A DNA stretch of 13,818 nucleotides from positions 1 to 13,818 of the forward strand of contig JAICSD010000063.1 of NCBI GenBank assembly GCA_025937075.1, written 5' to 3'. Position 1 is the stretch's first letter. The number at the start of each line of letters is the position of its first letter. A model generated the notes under the pieces. It was not told the origin of the DNA. It saw only the letters and a list, made by a program, of their open reading frames with translations, and searched no databases. The stretch is from Vicinamibacteria bacterium (GTDB lineage: Bacteria > Acidobacteriota > Vicinamibacteria > Vicinamibacterales > 2-12-FULL-66-21). The translations under genes were made by a program, and so were the position numbers. Positions 6,155 to 12,458 of this stretch are shown piece by piece.

Positions 6155-7029
6155 AGCTGATCATCCAGCCCGACGACGGGGTGAAGCCGATCGTGCAGGC
6201 GATCCGCCGCGCACGGAAGACGCTCGACATCATGATCTTCCGCTTCGACCGCAGCGAAATCGAAAAGGCGCTGGACGCGGCCGTCGTGCGCGGCGTCAAC
6301 GTGCGGGCGCTCATCGCGCACACGAACCGCGGCGGCGACAAGAACCTCCGCAAGCTCGAGCTCCGGTTGCTCGCCTGCGGCGTGGCCGTGTCGCGGACGG
6401 CGGACGACTTGCCGCGATACCACGGCAAGATGCTCATCGTCGACGGCACGCTGCTGCACGTGTACGGCTTCAACTACACGAAGCTGGACATGGACAAGAG
6501 CCGCAGCTTCGGCGTGATGACGCGCGATCGGACGCTGGTGCAGGAGGCGATGAAGCTGTTCGAGGCGGATACGGCGCGCCACCCCTACAGCCCGGGCAGC
6601 GCCAAGTTCGTCGTCAGTCCCGAGAATTCGCGCGAGGTGCTGACGGCGTTCATCCGCGGCGCGAAGAAGCAGCTGCTGATTTACGACGAGCAGGTGAGCG
6701 ACAACCTCATTCAGCGCGTCCTGCTCGATCGGGCGCGAGCCGGCGTGGAGATCCGGATCGTCGGCAGCCTCGAAAAGGACATTCCGAACGTGAAGACGCG
6801 GAAGCTGCCGGGGCTGCGGCTGCACGTCCGCGCGATCGTCCGCGACGCGAACGCGGCGTTTCTCGGCAGTCAGAGCCTGCGGCGGCTGGAATTGGACGGG
6901 CGCAGAGAAGTCGGCGTGATCATCACCGACGGCCGCGTGACGAGAAACATTCAGTCGGTGTTCGAAGCGGACTGGGCGCGAAGCGGCGGCAAGAAATCGC
7001 CGCCGGTGAAGGTCCAGCGCACCGCGTGA
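6151..7029 (+). CDS. Phospholipase D-like (HKD) domain protein
   Basis: This 292-residue protein has no signal peptide and belongs to the phospholipase D superfamily, which hydrolyses or exchanges phosphodiester bonds in lipids or nucleic acids. The first motif is canonical: H91-x-K93-x4-D98 in YHGKMLIVDG, followed by FNYT. The second is H225-x-R227-x4-D232 in LHVRAIVRD, followed by GSQS, with Arg replacing the usual Lys. The two halves are otherwise typical of a tandem HKD enzyme. The open frame extends upstream into the DUF4956 gene, but GTG at 6151 overlaps that gene's TGA by four bases (GTGA) and places the protein just before the first beta strand (KLIIQPDDG), so I chose it. Tight coupling suggests joint action with DUF4956 and the lipoprotein. 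Substrate and activity cannot be told from sequence. Confidence 0.85.
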   Translation: MKLIIQPDDGVKPIVQAIRRARKTLDIMIFRFDRSEIEKALDAAVVRGVNVRALIAHTNRGGDKNLRKLELRLLACGVAVSRTADDLPRYHGKMLIVDGTLLHVYGFNYTKLDMDKSRSFGVMTRDRTLVQEAMKLFEADTARHPYSPGSAKFVVSPENSREVLTAFIRGAKKQLLIYDEQVSDNLIQRVLLDRARAGVEIRIVGSLEKDIPNVKTRKLPGLRLHVRAIVRDANAAFLGSQSLRRLELDGRREVGVIITDGRVTRNIQSVFEADWARSGGKKSPPVKVQRTA

Positions 7030-7048
7030 CCGGTCGTCACGGCTTTTT
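7025..7048 (+). terminator. Hairpin plus T-run ending the + strand operon
   Basis: CGTGAC (7025-7030), a five-base loop CGGTC and GTCACG (7036-7041) form a 6-bp stem, followed by GC and five T at 7044-7048. The + stop TGA (7027-7029) is in the left arm and the - stop (7037-7039) in the right arm, so the convergent genes share the element. It has a T-run only for + transcripts. The stem is short, so strength is uncertain. Confidence 0.5.
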
Positions 7049-7996
7049 CCGGCGCGCGATCGTCCCAGAATCCACGACCTGGCCCTTGCGCGCGATCGTC
7101 ATGAACGTGAGCTGATCGCCCTCGATCTCCATCAGCATGAACGTCTGATCGGTGTCGAAGCCCTTCGCGGTGAGCGGCGACCCCTTGCGAAGGTCCCCCG
7201 CGCGCAGCTGTCCGGACGACCCCTCGACGAAGTACGTGATGCCGTTCTGCGGCTTGATGCGTTCGTAGACGTGGTCGTGCCCGTTCAGCACCAGCGAGAC
7301 GCCGGACTTGATGAGGAGCGGCTCGAGCGCGGCCCGCAGCTTCAGCTCCGAGCCGTGGGTCCGGGCCGACGAGTAGAGCGGGTGATGGAAGAAGCAGATC
7401 TTCCAGTCTTCGTTGGACGCGTCCAGCTCCTTCTCAATCCAGGCGAGCTGCTCCTGGTCCATATAGGTGCTCTCGAACGCGAAGAACCGGACGTTCTGCT
7501 TGGACGGCTTGAACGAGTAGTACAGCTTCCCGTCCATGTTGTAGTAGTTGTAGTTCCGCTGCTCACGCGAATCGTGGTTGCCGAGGCTCGCGTAGAACTT
7601 GACGCCCGCGTCCAGCAGCGGCTGATAGGGCTCCTGAAACTTCTTGAGGAAATCCTGCGGGCGCTCCGACCCGTAGATGTTGTCGCCCATCATCACGACC
7701 AGCGTGAACGGGAACTTCTCGTGCCACGCGACCATCTGCTTGGCGATGTCGTACTGCGGCGGGTCTCCCGTGCCGTTGTCGCCGATGACCGCGAACTTGA
7801 GCGAGTCCTGCGCGTTGGGAAGCTTGGCCTCCTGAACGGCGGTGGCCGCAGTCGCGCGGGCGGTGGCCGCCGGCGTGCGGGCGGCTGCCTCGCGTGCGGG
7901 TGTTGCCGCCGCGCAGGACGTCAGCGCAAGAAGCGGGCAGAGAAAGGCCCAACGCACACTCAGGAGACGCATACGGACGCTCACGTCGGCGCGCAT
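7037..7996 (-). CDS. Secreted TRAP-like metallophosphatase (lipoprotein)
   Basis: This calcineurin-like phosphoesterase of 319 residues is closest in pattern to tartrate-resistant (purple) acid phosphatases. Metal-site motifs in order are GDNG (72-75), GDNIYG (104-109), GNHD (139-142), HHP (204-206) and GHDHVYER (239-246). The Tyr in GDNIY corresponds to the iron-binding Tyr of purple acid phosphatases. An N-terminal hydrophobic signal ends in LTS-C28, a good lipobox. Then comes an Ala/Thr/Arg-rich linker (29-55) encoded by repetitive GC-rich DNA in which GCGGTGGCCGC occurs twice. The frame is open further upstream, but the ATG at 7996 overlaps the preceding TAA (TAATG); ATG at 7972 is an alternative that keeps the signal peptide. 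It probably removes phosphate from substrates outside the cytoplasm. It faces the kinase-like lipoprotein operon convergently. Confidence 0.88.
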   Translation of the reverse strand: MRADVSVRMRLLSVRWAFLCPLLALTSCAAATPAREAAARTPAATARATAATAVQEAKLPNAQDSLKFAVIGDNGTGDPPQYDIAKQMVAWHEKFPFTLVVMMGDNIYGSERPQDFLKKFQEPYQPLLDAGVKFYASLGNHDSREQRNYNYYNMDGKLYYSFKPSKQNVRFFAFESTYMDQEQLAWIEKELDASNEDWKICFFHHPLYSSARTHGSELKLRAALEPLLIKSGVSLVLNGHDHVYERIKPQNGITYFVEGSSGQLRAGDLRKGSPLTAKGFDTDQTFMLMEIEGDQLTFMTIARKGQVVDSGTIARRKKP

Positions 7997-8568
7997 TACG
8001 GGAAAATGCGCTCCATGTAGTCGGCAATGATATGGGCGTGCGGATCCAGCAGGATCAGGCTGTCGCCGACGAACCGGTACTCCAGTTCCTCCGGCAGCTC
8101 GGGCAGCCCCTTCAGCACCTGCGGGGGGACCGTCGATAGCGGGACGCTGTCCGGGTACCGCGCGTTGACGGCGAGCGTCGCGCGTTCCCGTTCGCCCCAT
8201 TCCTCCAGGATTTCCTTCTTCAACTGCGGGCCGCCCTTGCTCGTGAAGACCTGCCTGAGCAGCTTGCGGATGATTTTCTGCATGGCGGGCGTCAACAGAT
8301 CGCCACGCTTGGCGTCCGTGCGGTGCTCGCGCATCAGCTTCTCGAGCGCGCGCTGGTGCACATCCAGCTGCTGCGGCGTGGCATCTTTCGGCAGGCCCGG
8401 CAGCGTGCTCTCGAGTTTCTTGTGCAGCGCGACGTACTCGTCGACGCGCTTCTTGAAATCGGCGATCGTGGCCGCGTCGGGATTCGTCCGCTGCTGCGAG
8501 GCGACCGCAGGGGCGGAGCAGACGGCCAGCAGGCCCACGAGCACACTCACACGTCGGATGAGGCTCAT
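7996..8568 (-). CDS. Small secreted protein of unknown function
   Basis: The 190 residues begin with a typical signal peptide (hydrophobic 7-22, likely cleavage after AVA at 21-23). The mature protein is rich in charged helices, with a long Lys/Arg/Glu segment around residues 35-130. It ends in a compact motif, LPELPEELEYRFVGDSLILLDPHAHIIADYMERIFP here split as LPELPEELEYRFVG, DSLILLDPHAHIIADY and MERIFP. I recall similar tails in uncharacterised acidobacterial proteins where a DxHAN/DPHAH-like motif precedes the C-terminus, but no function is known. Its TAA overlaps the start of the phosphatase gene, so the two are translationally coupled and may act together in the periplasm. GAGG lies very close to the start codon. 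Confidence 0.78.
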   Translation of the reverse strand: MSLIRRVSVLVGLLAVCSAPAVASQQRTNPDAATIADFKKRVDEYVALHKKLESTLPGLPKDATPQQLDVHQRALEKLMREHRTDAKRGDLLTPAMQKIIRKLLRQVFTSKGGPQLKKEILEEWGERERATLAVNARYPDSVPLSTVPPQVLKGLPELPEELEYRFVGDSLILLDPHAHIIADYMERIFP

Positions 8569-8600
8569 ACCTCAGCTGAATGCAACCGCTGCGCCACTCA

Positions 8601-9104
8601 TCAGCCGCGGTAGTTCCCGAACTGGAGGGCGACGCCGAAATCCTGTTCGCGCAGCAGCCGCATGGCTTCCTGCAGCTCGTCCTTTGACGGAGAGGATATC
8701 CGAACCTGGTCCGCCTGGATCGCCGCCTGCACCCTCTTCAGCTTTCGGTCCTTCAGAAACTTCACGATCTCCCGGGCGGCCTCGGTCGGAATACCCTGCT
8801 GCAGTGTGACCACGCGTCGCACGGTGTCGTTGGCCGCGCGCTCGATCGCGCCGGGCGTCAGGTTCTTCACCGGAACGCCCCGGCGAACGAGACGCGTCTG
8901 CACGATCTCCCACAACGCGTTCATCTTGAATTCGTCGTCGGCCGTCAGCGTGATGGTGTTCTCGGTCCGGTTCAGGTCGATGGCGGCGCGCGCGCCCTTG
9001 AAGTCGTACCGCTGCGCGACCTCTTTGCGCGCCTGGTTGACGGCGTTGTCGACTTCCTGAAGGTCGACGTTCGAGGTGACGTCGAACGAGGGCAGCGTCG
9101 CCAT
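8601..9104 (-). CDS. yajQ: YajQ family nucleotide-binding protein
   Basis: This 167-residue cytoplasmic protein matches the YajQ (DUF520) family over its full usual length. Markers are the N-terminal PSFDVTSNVDLQEVDNAV, RYDFKGA, IDLNRTENTITLTADDEFKM, the central PVKNLTPG, and the C-terminal VRISSPSKDELQ and DFGVALQFGNYRG. Family members bind nucleotides or RNA, and one in Xanthomonas binds cyclic di-GMP and acts on gene expression. Which applies here is unknown. The gene begins 24 bases after the radical SAM gene on the same strand and is followed by a secreted-protein gene after 32 bases. Confidence 0.95.
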   Translation of the reverse strand: MATLPSFDVTSNVDLQEVDNAVNQARKEVAQRYDFKGARAAIDLNRTENTITLTADDEFKMNALWEIVQTRLVRRGVPVKNLTPGAIERAANDTVRRVVTLQQGIPTEAAREIVKFLKDRKLKRVQAAIQADQVRISSPSKDELQEAMRLLREQDFGVALQFGNYRG

Positions 9105-9128
9105 GGAGAGGGATGTCCGATCGTTGCG

Positions 9129-10139
9129 TCAGGAGGCGGCAGTCACCGACTGCTGCGGCGCGGAATCGTGACGCTGCGGCTTGCGCCAGTAATCCATCCG
9201 AGAGACGCGGTGGACACACCCGATCGTGCACATCGGCGCGCACCATTTCGGCGCCAGGAACTCGCGGCGGATGTCTTCGACCGTGTAGGTGGCGAGCGGC
9301 ACGCCCGGGCAGCCGCGCTGCTGCGAGCACCAGTGCACGAGGCCGTTCTCGCAGATGTACAGGTAGCGCGCGCCCGCGCGGCAGTACCACTCGTTCGGCT
9401 TCCCATCCGCGAGATTCAACTGAAAGCTGCGGATCCCGGAATACAGGTTCTTCAGGATCTGCCGCCGGCCGTCGATCCGGCGCATCACATCCTCGAAGAC
9501 GGTGCGCTCCGCCGGCCCGAGCGGCTTCAGCAGGCCGGACCCGTCGTGAATGATCCCGATGGACGTCGAGAAGCCGAGCTGCGCGGCGCGCTCGTTGATC
9601 GTCCGCGCGTCCTCCGGTTTCCTGATTCCGCCGCCGACGACCGAATTGATGTTGATGTCGAAGTCGGCGTACTCCGCCAGCCACTGCAGCTTTTTGTCGA
9701 GGAGGCGCAGGCTCTTCTTCGACACGTCATCGGGCTCGACGTTGTCGATGCTGATCTGGAGGTAGTCGAGGCCGGCGTCGTTCAGCGCCTCGATGCGCCT
9801 GGGCGACATCAGATAGCCGTTGGTAATCAGGCCGGCAATCATGCCGCGGCTGCGAATCCGGCCGATGAGGATGTCCAGATCCGGATGGAGCATCGGCTCG
9901 CCGCCGCTGAACGCCACGACCGACGTGCCCAGGCTCGCAAGCTTCTCGATGCGCGCCACCATCTCGTCGGTGGGGACTGGGTTCGAGACCTTGTCGAACT
10001 CGTTGCAGTACCCGCAGTCGATGTTGCAGCGGCGGATGGGAACGATGTGAACGAGGAGGGGATGCTCGGTGCTCGCGAGGCCGCGGACGAACTCGCGAAC
10101 CGAGCGCGCGCGCCGGCTGATCTTCCGAAACCGCGGCAT
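9129..10139 (-). CDS. Radical SAM protein with SPASM-like C-terminus
   Basis: This 336-residue enzyme has the CxxxCxxC iron-sulfur motif (C38, C42, C45 in RCNIDCGYCN), GGEP at 79-82 and downstream beta strands LITNGY and LQISID of the partial TIM barrel. C-terminal cysteines at 253, 263, 271, 277, 300, 304 and 308 suggest one or two extra clusters, as in SPASM proteins such as those maturing peptides or the PqqE/MoaA group. The substrate cannot be told; no obvious short precursor peptide gene is adjacent. I chose ATG at 10139 over TTG at 10142. Upstream is an AT-rich patch with an extended -10-like element, and a second radical SAM gene ends 18 bases before. The two are only distantly alike, so this is not a recent duplication. 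Confidence 0.88.
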   Translation of the reverse strand: MPRFRKISRRARSVREFVRGLASTEHPLLVHIVPIRRCNIDCGYCNEFDKVSNPVPTDEMVARIEKLASLGTSVVAFSGGEPMLHPDLDILIGRIRSRGMIAGLITNGYLMSPRRIEALNDAGLDYLQISIDNVEPDDVSKKSLRLLDKKLQWLAEYADFDININSVVGGGIRKPEDARTINERAAQLGFSTSIGIIHDGSGLLKPLGPAERTVFEDVMRRIDGRRQILKNLYSGIRSFQLNLADGKPNEWYCRAGARYLYICENGLVHWCSQQRGCPGVPLATYTVEDIRREFLAPKWCAPMCTIGCVHRVSRMDYWRKPQRHDSAPQQSVTAAS

Positions 10140-10151
10140 CAATATCTATTC

Positions 10152-10160
10152 AGTATATCA
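10152..10160 (-). promoter_or_regulatory. Extended -10-like element before second radical SAM gene
   Basis: On the - strand the sequence reads TGA TATACT, matching TGn plus a good -10 hexamer, 12 bases before the ATG at 10139. The TGA is at the same time the stop codon of the upstream radical SAM gene. No -35 hexamer is seen at normal spacing. The local AT-richness stands out in this GC-rich window. Confidence 0.35.
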
Positions 10161-11153
10161 GGCCGCGCTGGGCTCTCCGACGGCCCGCGGCTCGCGACGG
10201 TCGCGGATCATGCGGCCGATCTTCAGCGAGGTCTCGAAGATCGCGCCGACGCGCAGCCCGCCAGGTAGACGATGTGCCCCGACGGCCGCCAGCGCCGCGG
10301 AGGCGACGCAGCCGCACTGCGAGCAGTCCGGCGTACCGCCGAACTGGCAGGGCGTGATCCGGTGTTCGAAGTCCGCGGAGACGCAGCTCGTGGTCTGCGC
10401 GAAGACGCACTCGTCAGGGCTCTGCGGCGGCGCCGCGTACTGCTTCACGAGCCCTTCGGGCATCGTGAGCTTCTTGAATTTCGTCCGCAGCATCATCAGG
10501 GCGGCGACGACGCGCTCTCGGTCGGCGGGCGTGAGGATTTCGTCGGCGACCTCACCGACCTGCGGCGTGTACAGGCTCACCCAGATCTGCCGCACGTTGG
10601 GGTTGCCAGACCAGAACTCGACGAATTCCTCGAGATAGCCTTCGCGCTGCACCTGCTGCCGCGTCACCGTGCAGTGCACGGTGATCTTGTGCCCGACGAT
10701 GTGCTTCAGGATGCGATCGTAGGTGGCGGGCGTCCGGCGCACGTCGTGTTCGGGCTGGAGACCATCGATCGACACGACGATCTGCAGGCGGGGAATCGAC
10801 GCGAACTCCGCAGGGATCGGCCGCACGGCGCTGGTCACGAGCTGGCTGTAGATTCCGCGTGCCGCCAGCCGCGGAAGAATCTGCTGCAGCTCGCGGTACC
10901 TGACGAGCGGTTCGCCTCCGACGATCGAGACGTGAATGGGCTTCTCGTCGTCCACGATGCCCAGGACGCGATCGACCAGCTCCTGGCCCTTGTAGTCCGT
11001 CACCTGCCGCAGCGTGACATCGCCGCCGAGGTGCTGGTCACCATAGGCATAGCAGCCCGGACAGCGAAGCGGGCACTCCCGCGTGATCTCGATCGAGAGA
11101 GAGGGGCGATAGCCGCGGAGAATTTTTCCCCACGCGGTGATGATGCCTTCCAT
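10158..11153 (-). CDS. Radical SAM protein with Cys-rich C-terminal region
   Basis: This 331-residue protein has the CxxxCxxC cluster motif (C27, C31, C34 in ECPLRCPGCYAYGD), GGEP at 79-82 and the barrel strands LVTSA and IVVSIDG. C-terminal cysteines at 249, 257, 269, 277, 280 and 282 end in DCSQCGC, suggesting an auxiliary iron-sulfur cluster (SPASM/twitch type). It should generate a 5'-deoxyadenosyl radical; the substrate is unknown. The frame also has a TTG ten codons upstream, but ATG at 11153 is preferred: an extended -10 motif ends seven bases before it, and the upstream codons would lie over that promoter. It is the first gene of a five-gene - strand run. Confidence 0.88.
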   Translation of the reverse strand: MEGIITAWGKILRGYRPSLSIEITRECPLRCPGCYAYGDQHLGGDVTLRQVTDYKGQELVDRVLGIVDDEKPIHVSIVGGEPLVRYRELQQILPRLAARGIYSQLVTSAVRPIPAEFASIPRLQIVVSIDGLQPEHDVRRTPATYDRILKHIVGHKITVHCTVTRQQVQREGYLEEFVEFWSGNPNVRQIWVSLYTPQVGEVADEILTPADRERVVAALMMLRTKFKKLTMPEGLVKQYAAPPQSPDECVFAQTTSCVSADFEHRITPCQFGGTPDCSQCGCVASAALAAVGAHRLPGGLRVGAIFETSLKIGRMIRDRREPRAVGEPSAA

Positions 11154-11302
11154 GTCTCGGACTATAGCATGCGCGTTGTGCAAGCGCGTCAGTATCGGCG
11201 TGCACCAGCTTGTGGTGAAGCGCGCGCTATGGTGAAATGAAATCTCGCACCTGAATTTTCAGCCGGCGCTCTCCCGAGCGGCCCTCACGTCAGATTCAAT
11301 TC
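11154..11302 (+). other. Divergent intergenic region
   Basis: These 149 bases separate the - strand radical SAM run from the + strand DUF882 gene, so both promoters must lie here or nearby. The - strand has an extended -10 motif at 11161-11169. On the + strand I see no convincing -35/-10 pair and no strong Shine-Dalgarno before 11303. There is no ORF, repeat or tRNA in it. Confidence 0.6.
11161..11169 (-). promoter_or_regulatory. Extended -10 element for radical SAM run; likely leaderless start
   Basis: On the - strand TGC TATAGT matches the extended -10 (TGn TATAAT) with one hexamer mismatch, and seven bases separate it from the ATG at 11153. Transcription would begin at or within a base or two of the start codon, giving a leaderless mRNA. 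This agrees with the lack of a Shine-Dalgarno sequence. Confidence 0.45.
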
Positions 11303-11875
11303 ATGCACGATTCTCGTCACATCAGCCGTCGTCTGTTTCTCGGGCTGGGTGCTGCCGCGGCAGCAGGCACGCTGGTGCCGTCGAAGGCGTTTGCGGGCGC
11401 GCTGGGCGCCGCGGCGCTGGCCCCCGACCGCGTCCTGTCGTTCCATCACACCCACACCGGCGAGCGGTTGATGACGTCGTACTGCGAGGGCGGCGAATAC
11501 GTTCCCGCTGCGCTGGACGATGTCAATCATCTGCTTCGGGACTTTCGCGTGGACGCGGTGAAGCCGATCGATCCGAGCCTGCTGGATCTGCTGTTCCAGC
11601 TGAACACGCACCTGGGTACGGATCAGCCGTTTCACGTGATCTCCGGATACCGCACGCCTGAAACGAACGCGATGCTGCAGGAGCGCGGCGGCACGCACTC
11701 GGGCGTGGCGACGCACAGCCTCCACATCGCGGGGAAAGCGATCGACATTCGCGTCCCCGGCATTCGGCTCGACCACTTGCGCGCGACGGCCCGGGCGCTG
11801 CAGCTCGGCGGAGTGGGGTATTATCCAGCGTCGAATTTCGTCCACGTGGACACGGGACGCGTCCGCCACTGGTAG
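11303..11875 (+). CDS. Tat-exported DUF882 / M15-type murein peptidase
   Basis: The protein has 190 residues and resembles YcbK/MepK of enterobacteria, a zinc enzyme that cuts meso-DAP cross-links in peptidoglycan. The N-terminus carries a twin-arginine signal (SRRLFLG, residues 8-14) followed by an Ala-rich hydrophobic stretch and a probable cleavage near AFA at 29-31. Zinc-site residues are H141 and D148 in HIAGKAID and H181 in FVHVD; SGYRT (114-118) is the usual family motif. It should act in the periplasm on cell-wall cross-links. The SET-domain gene follows after nine bases in the same frame. The start codon is ATG without a clear Shine-Dalgarno sequence. Confidence 0.92.
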   Translation: MHDSRHISRRLFLGLGAAAAAGTLVPSKAFAGALGAAALAPDRVLSFHHTHTGERLMTSYCEGGEYVPAALDDVNHLLRDFRVDAVKPIDPSLLDLLFQLNTHLGTDQPFHVISGYRTPETNAMLQERGGTHSGVATHSLHIAGKAIDIRVPGIRLDHLRATARALQLGGVGYYPASNFVHVDTGRVRHW

Positions 11876-11884
11876 CAGCCTGCC

Positions 11885-12277
11885 TTGATTGAGCGCCGTC
11901 GGTCGAAGATACAGGGTTGGGGCGTCTTCGCGACGCGGCCCATCAGCAAGAACACCCGCATCATCGATTACGCCGGCGAGAAGATCCCGAATCGCGAGAG
12001 TCTGAAGCGCGAGGTGCGCTACCTGAAGAAGGGGCACATCTGGTGCTTCAAGCTGAACCGCCTCTACGTCCGCGACGCCGCGGTCGGCGGCAATGTCGCG
12101 CGGTACATCAATCACTCCTGTACGCCGAACTGCTACACCCAGGTCACCGGCGACACCATCTGGATCCGCGCCGCGCGCAACATCAGGAGCGGCGAGGAAC
12201 TCACCTACGACTATTCGACCGACGGTGAAGGCACGATCCAGTGCCGGTGCCGGCCCGGATGCACGACCGTTATCTGA
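11885..12277 (+). CDS. SET-domain protein (lysine methyltransferase-like)
   Basis: This 130-residue cytoplasmic protein is a nearly complete minimal SET domain, the fold used by eukaryotic histone lysine methyltransferases. Motifs are GWGVFA at 11-16, RYINHSCTPNC at 73-83, GEELTYDYST at 103-112 with the catalytic-type Tyr, and a C-terminal CRCRPGC at 120-126. The last resembles a post-SET zinc site (CxCx4C) that works together with the NHSC cysteine, here as CxCx3C. Methyl donor would be S-adenosylmethionine; the substrate could be a ribosomal, chromatin-like or other protein. TTG at 11885 is the only normal start between the preceding in-frame TAG (11873-11875) and the conserved domain. Bacterial SET genes are known and are often thought to have moved from eukaryotes, but the GC content here looks native. 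Confidence 0.9.
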   Translation: MIERRRSKIQGWGVFATRPISKNTRIIDYAGEKIPNRESLKREVRYLKKGHIWCFKLNRLYVRDAAVGGNVARYINHSCTPNCYTQVTGDTIWIRAARNIRSGEELTYDYSTDGEGTIQCRCRPGCTTVI

Positions 12278-12458
12278 AGAGCCTGGATGGGCTCTTGCAT
12301 AACATCCCTGCGTGACACAGAACGGCTCAGCTGGTCGCGTCAGCCGACGCCTGCTGGCAGATGCCGCGAACAAAGCCCACGATCTCGCGGCGGTTCATTT
12401 CCTCCAGCCTGCTCACCGAGGCCACCGGCGGGTCCATCCGAAGAAGCGGCCGACGGTA
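12278..12458 (+). other. Intergenic region before the PaaK-like gene
   Basis: These 181 bases follow the SET gene. The PaaK-like frame is open from a GTG at 12312, but the 49 extra residues are Arg/His/Ala-rich and unlike the family N-terminus, so I treat them as non-coding. On the - strand 12327-12437 could encode 36 residues (MDPPVASVSRLEEMNRREIV onwards, then GFVRGICQQASADATS), which looks protein-like but lacks a Shine-Dalgarno sequence. No promoter or terminator is evident. Confidence 0.45.

Noticed and set aside
8000..8200. N-terminal extension of the phosphatase frame up to 8200
   Set aside because: It overlaps the coding sequence of the secreted-protein gene, and starting there would bury the signal peptide and lipobox.
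9168..10268. Long + strand frame opposite the second radical SAM gene
   Set aside because: The opposite strand carries clear radical SAM motifs; this frame has no recognisable domain and crosses the gene boundary.
10272..11240. Long + strand frame opposite the first radical SAM gene
   Set aside because: It is a mirror frame of conserved coding sequence on the - strand.
11285..12373. 362-codon - strand frame opposite DUF882 and SET genes
   Set aside because: It spans two recognisable + strand genes and their gap, without any motif of its own.
12312..12458. N-terminal extension of the PaaK-like protein from GTG at 12312
   Set aside because: The 49 extra residues do not resemble the family N-terminus, and the ATG at 12459 gives a normal length.
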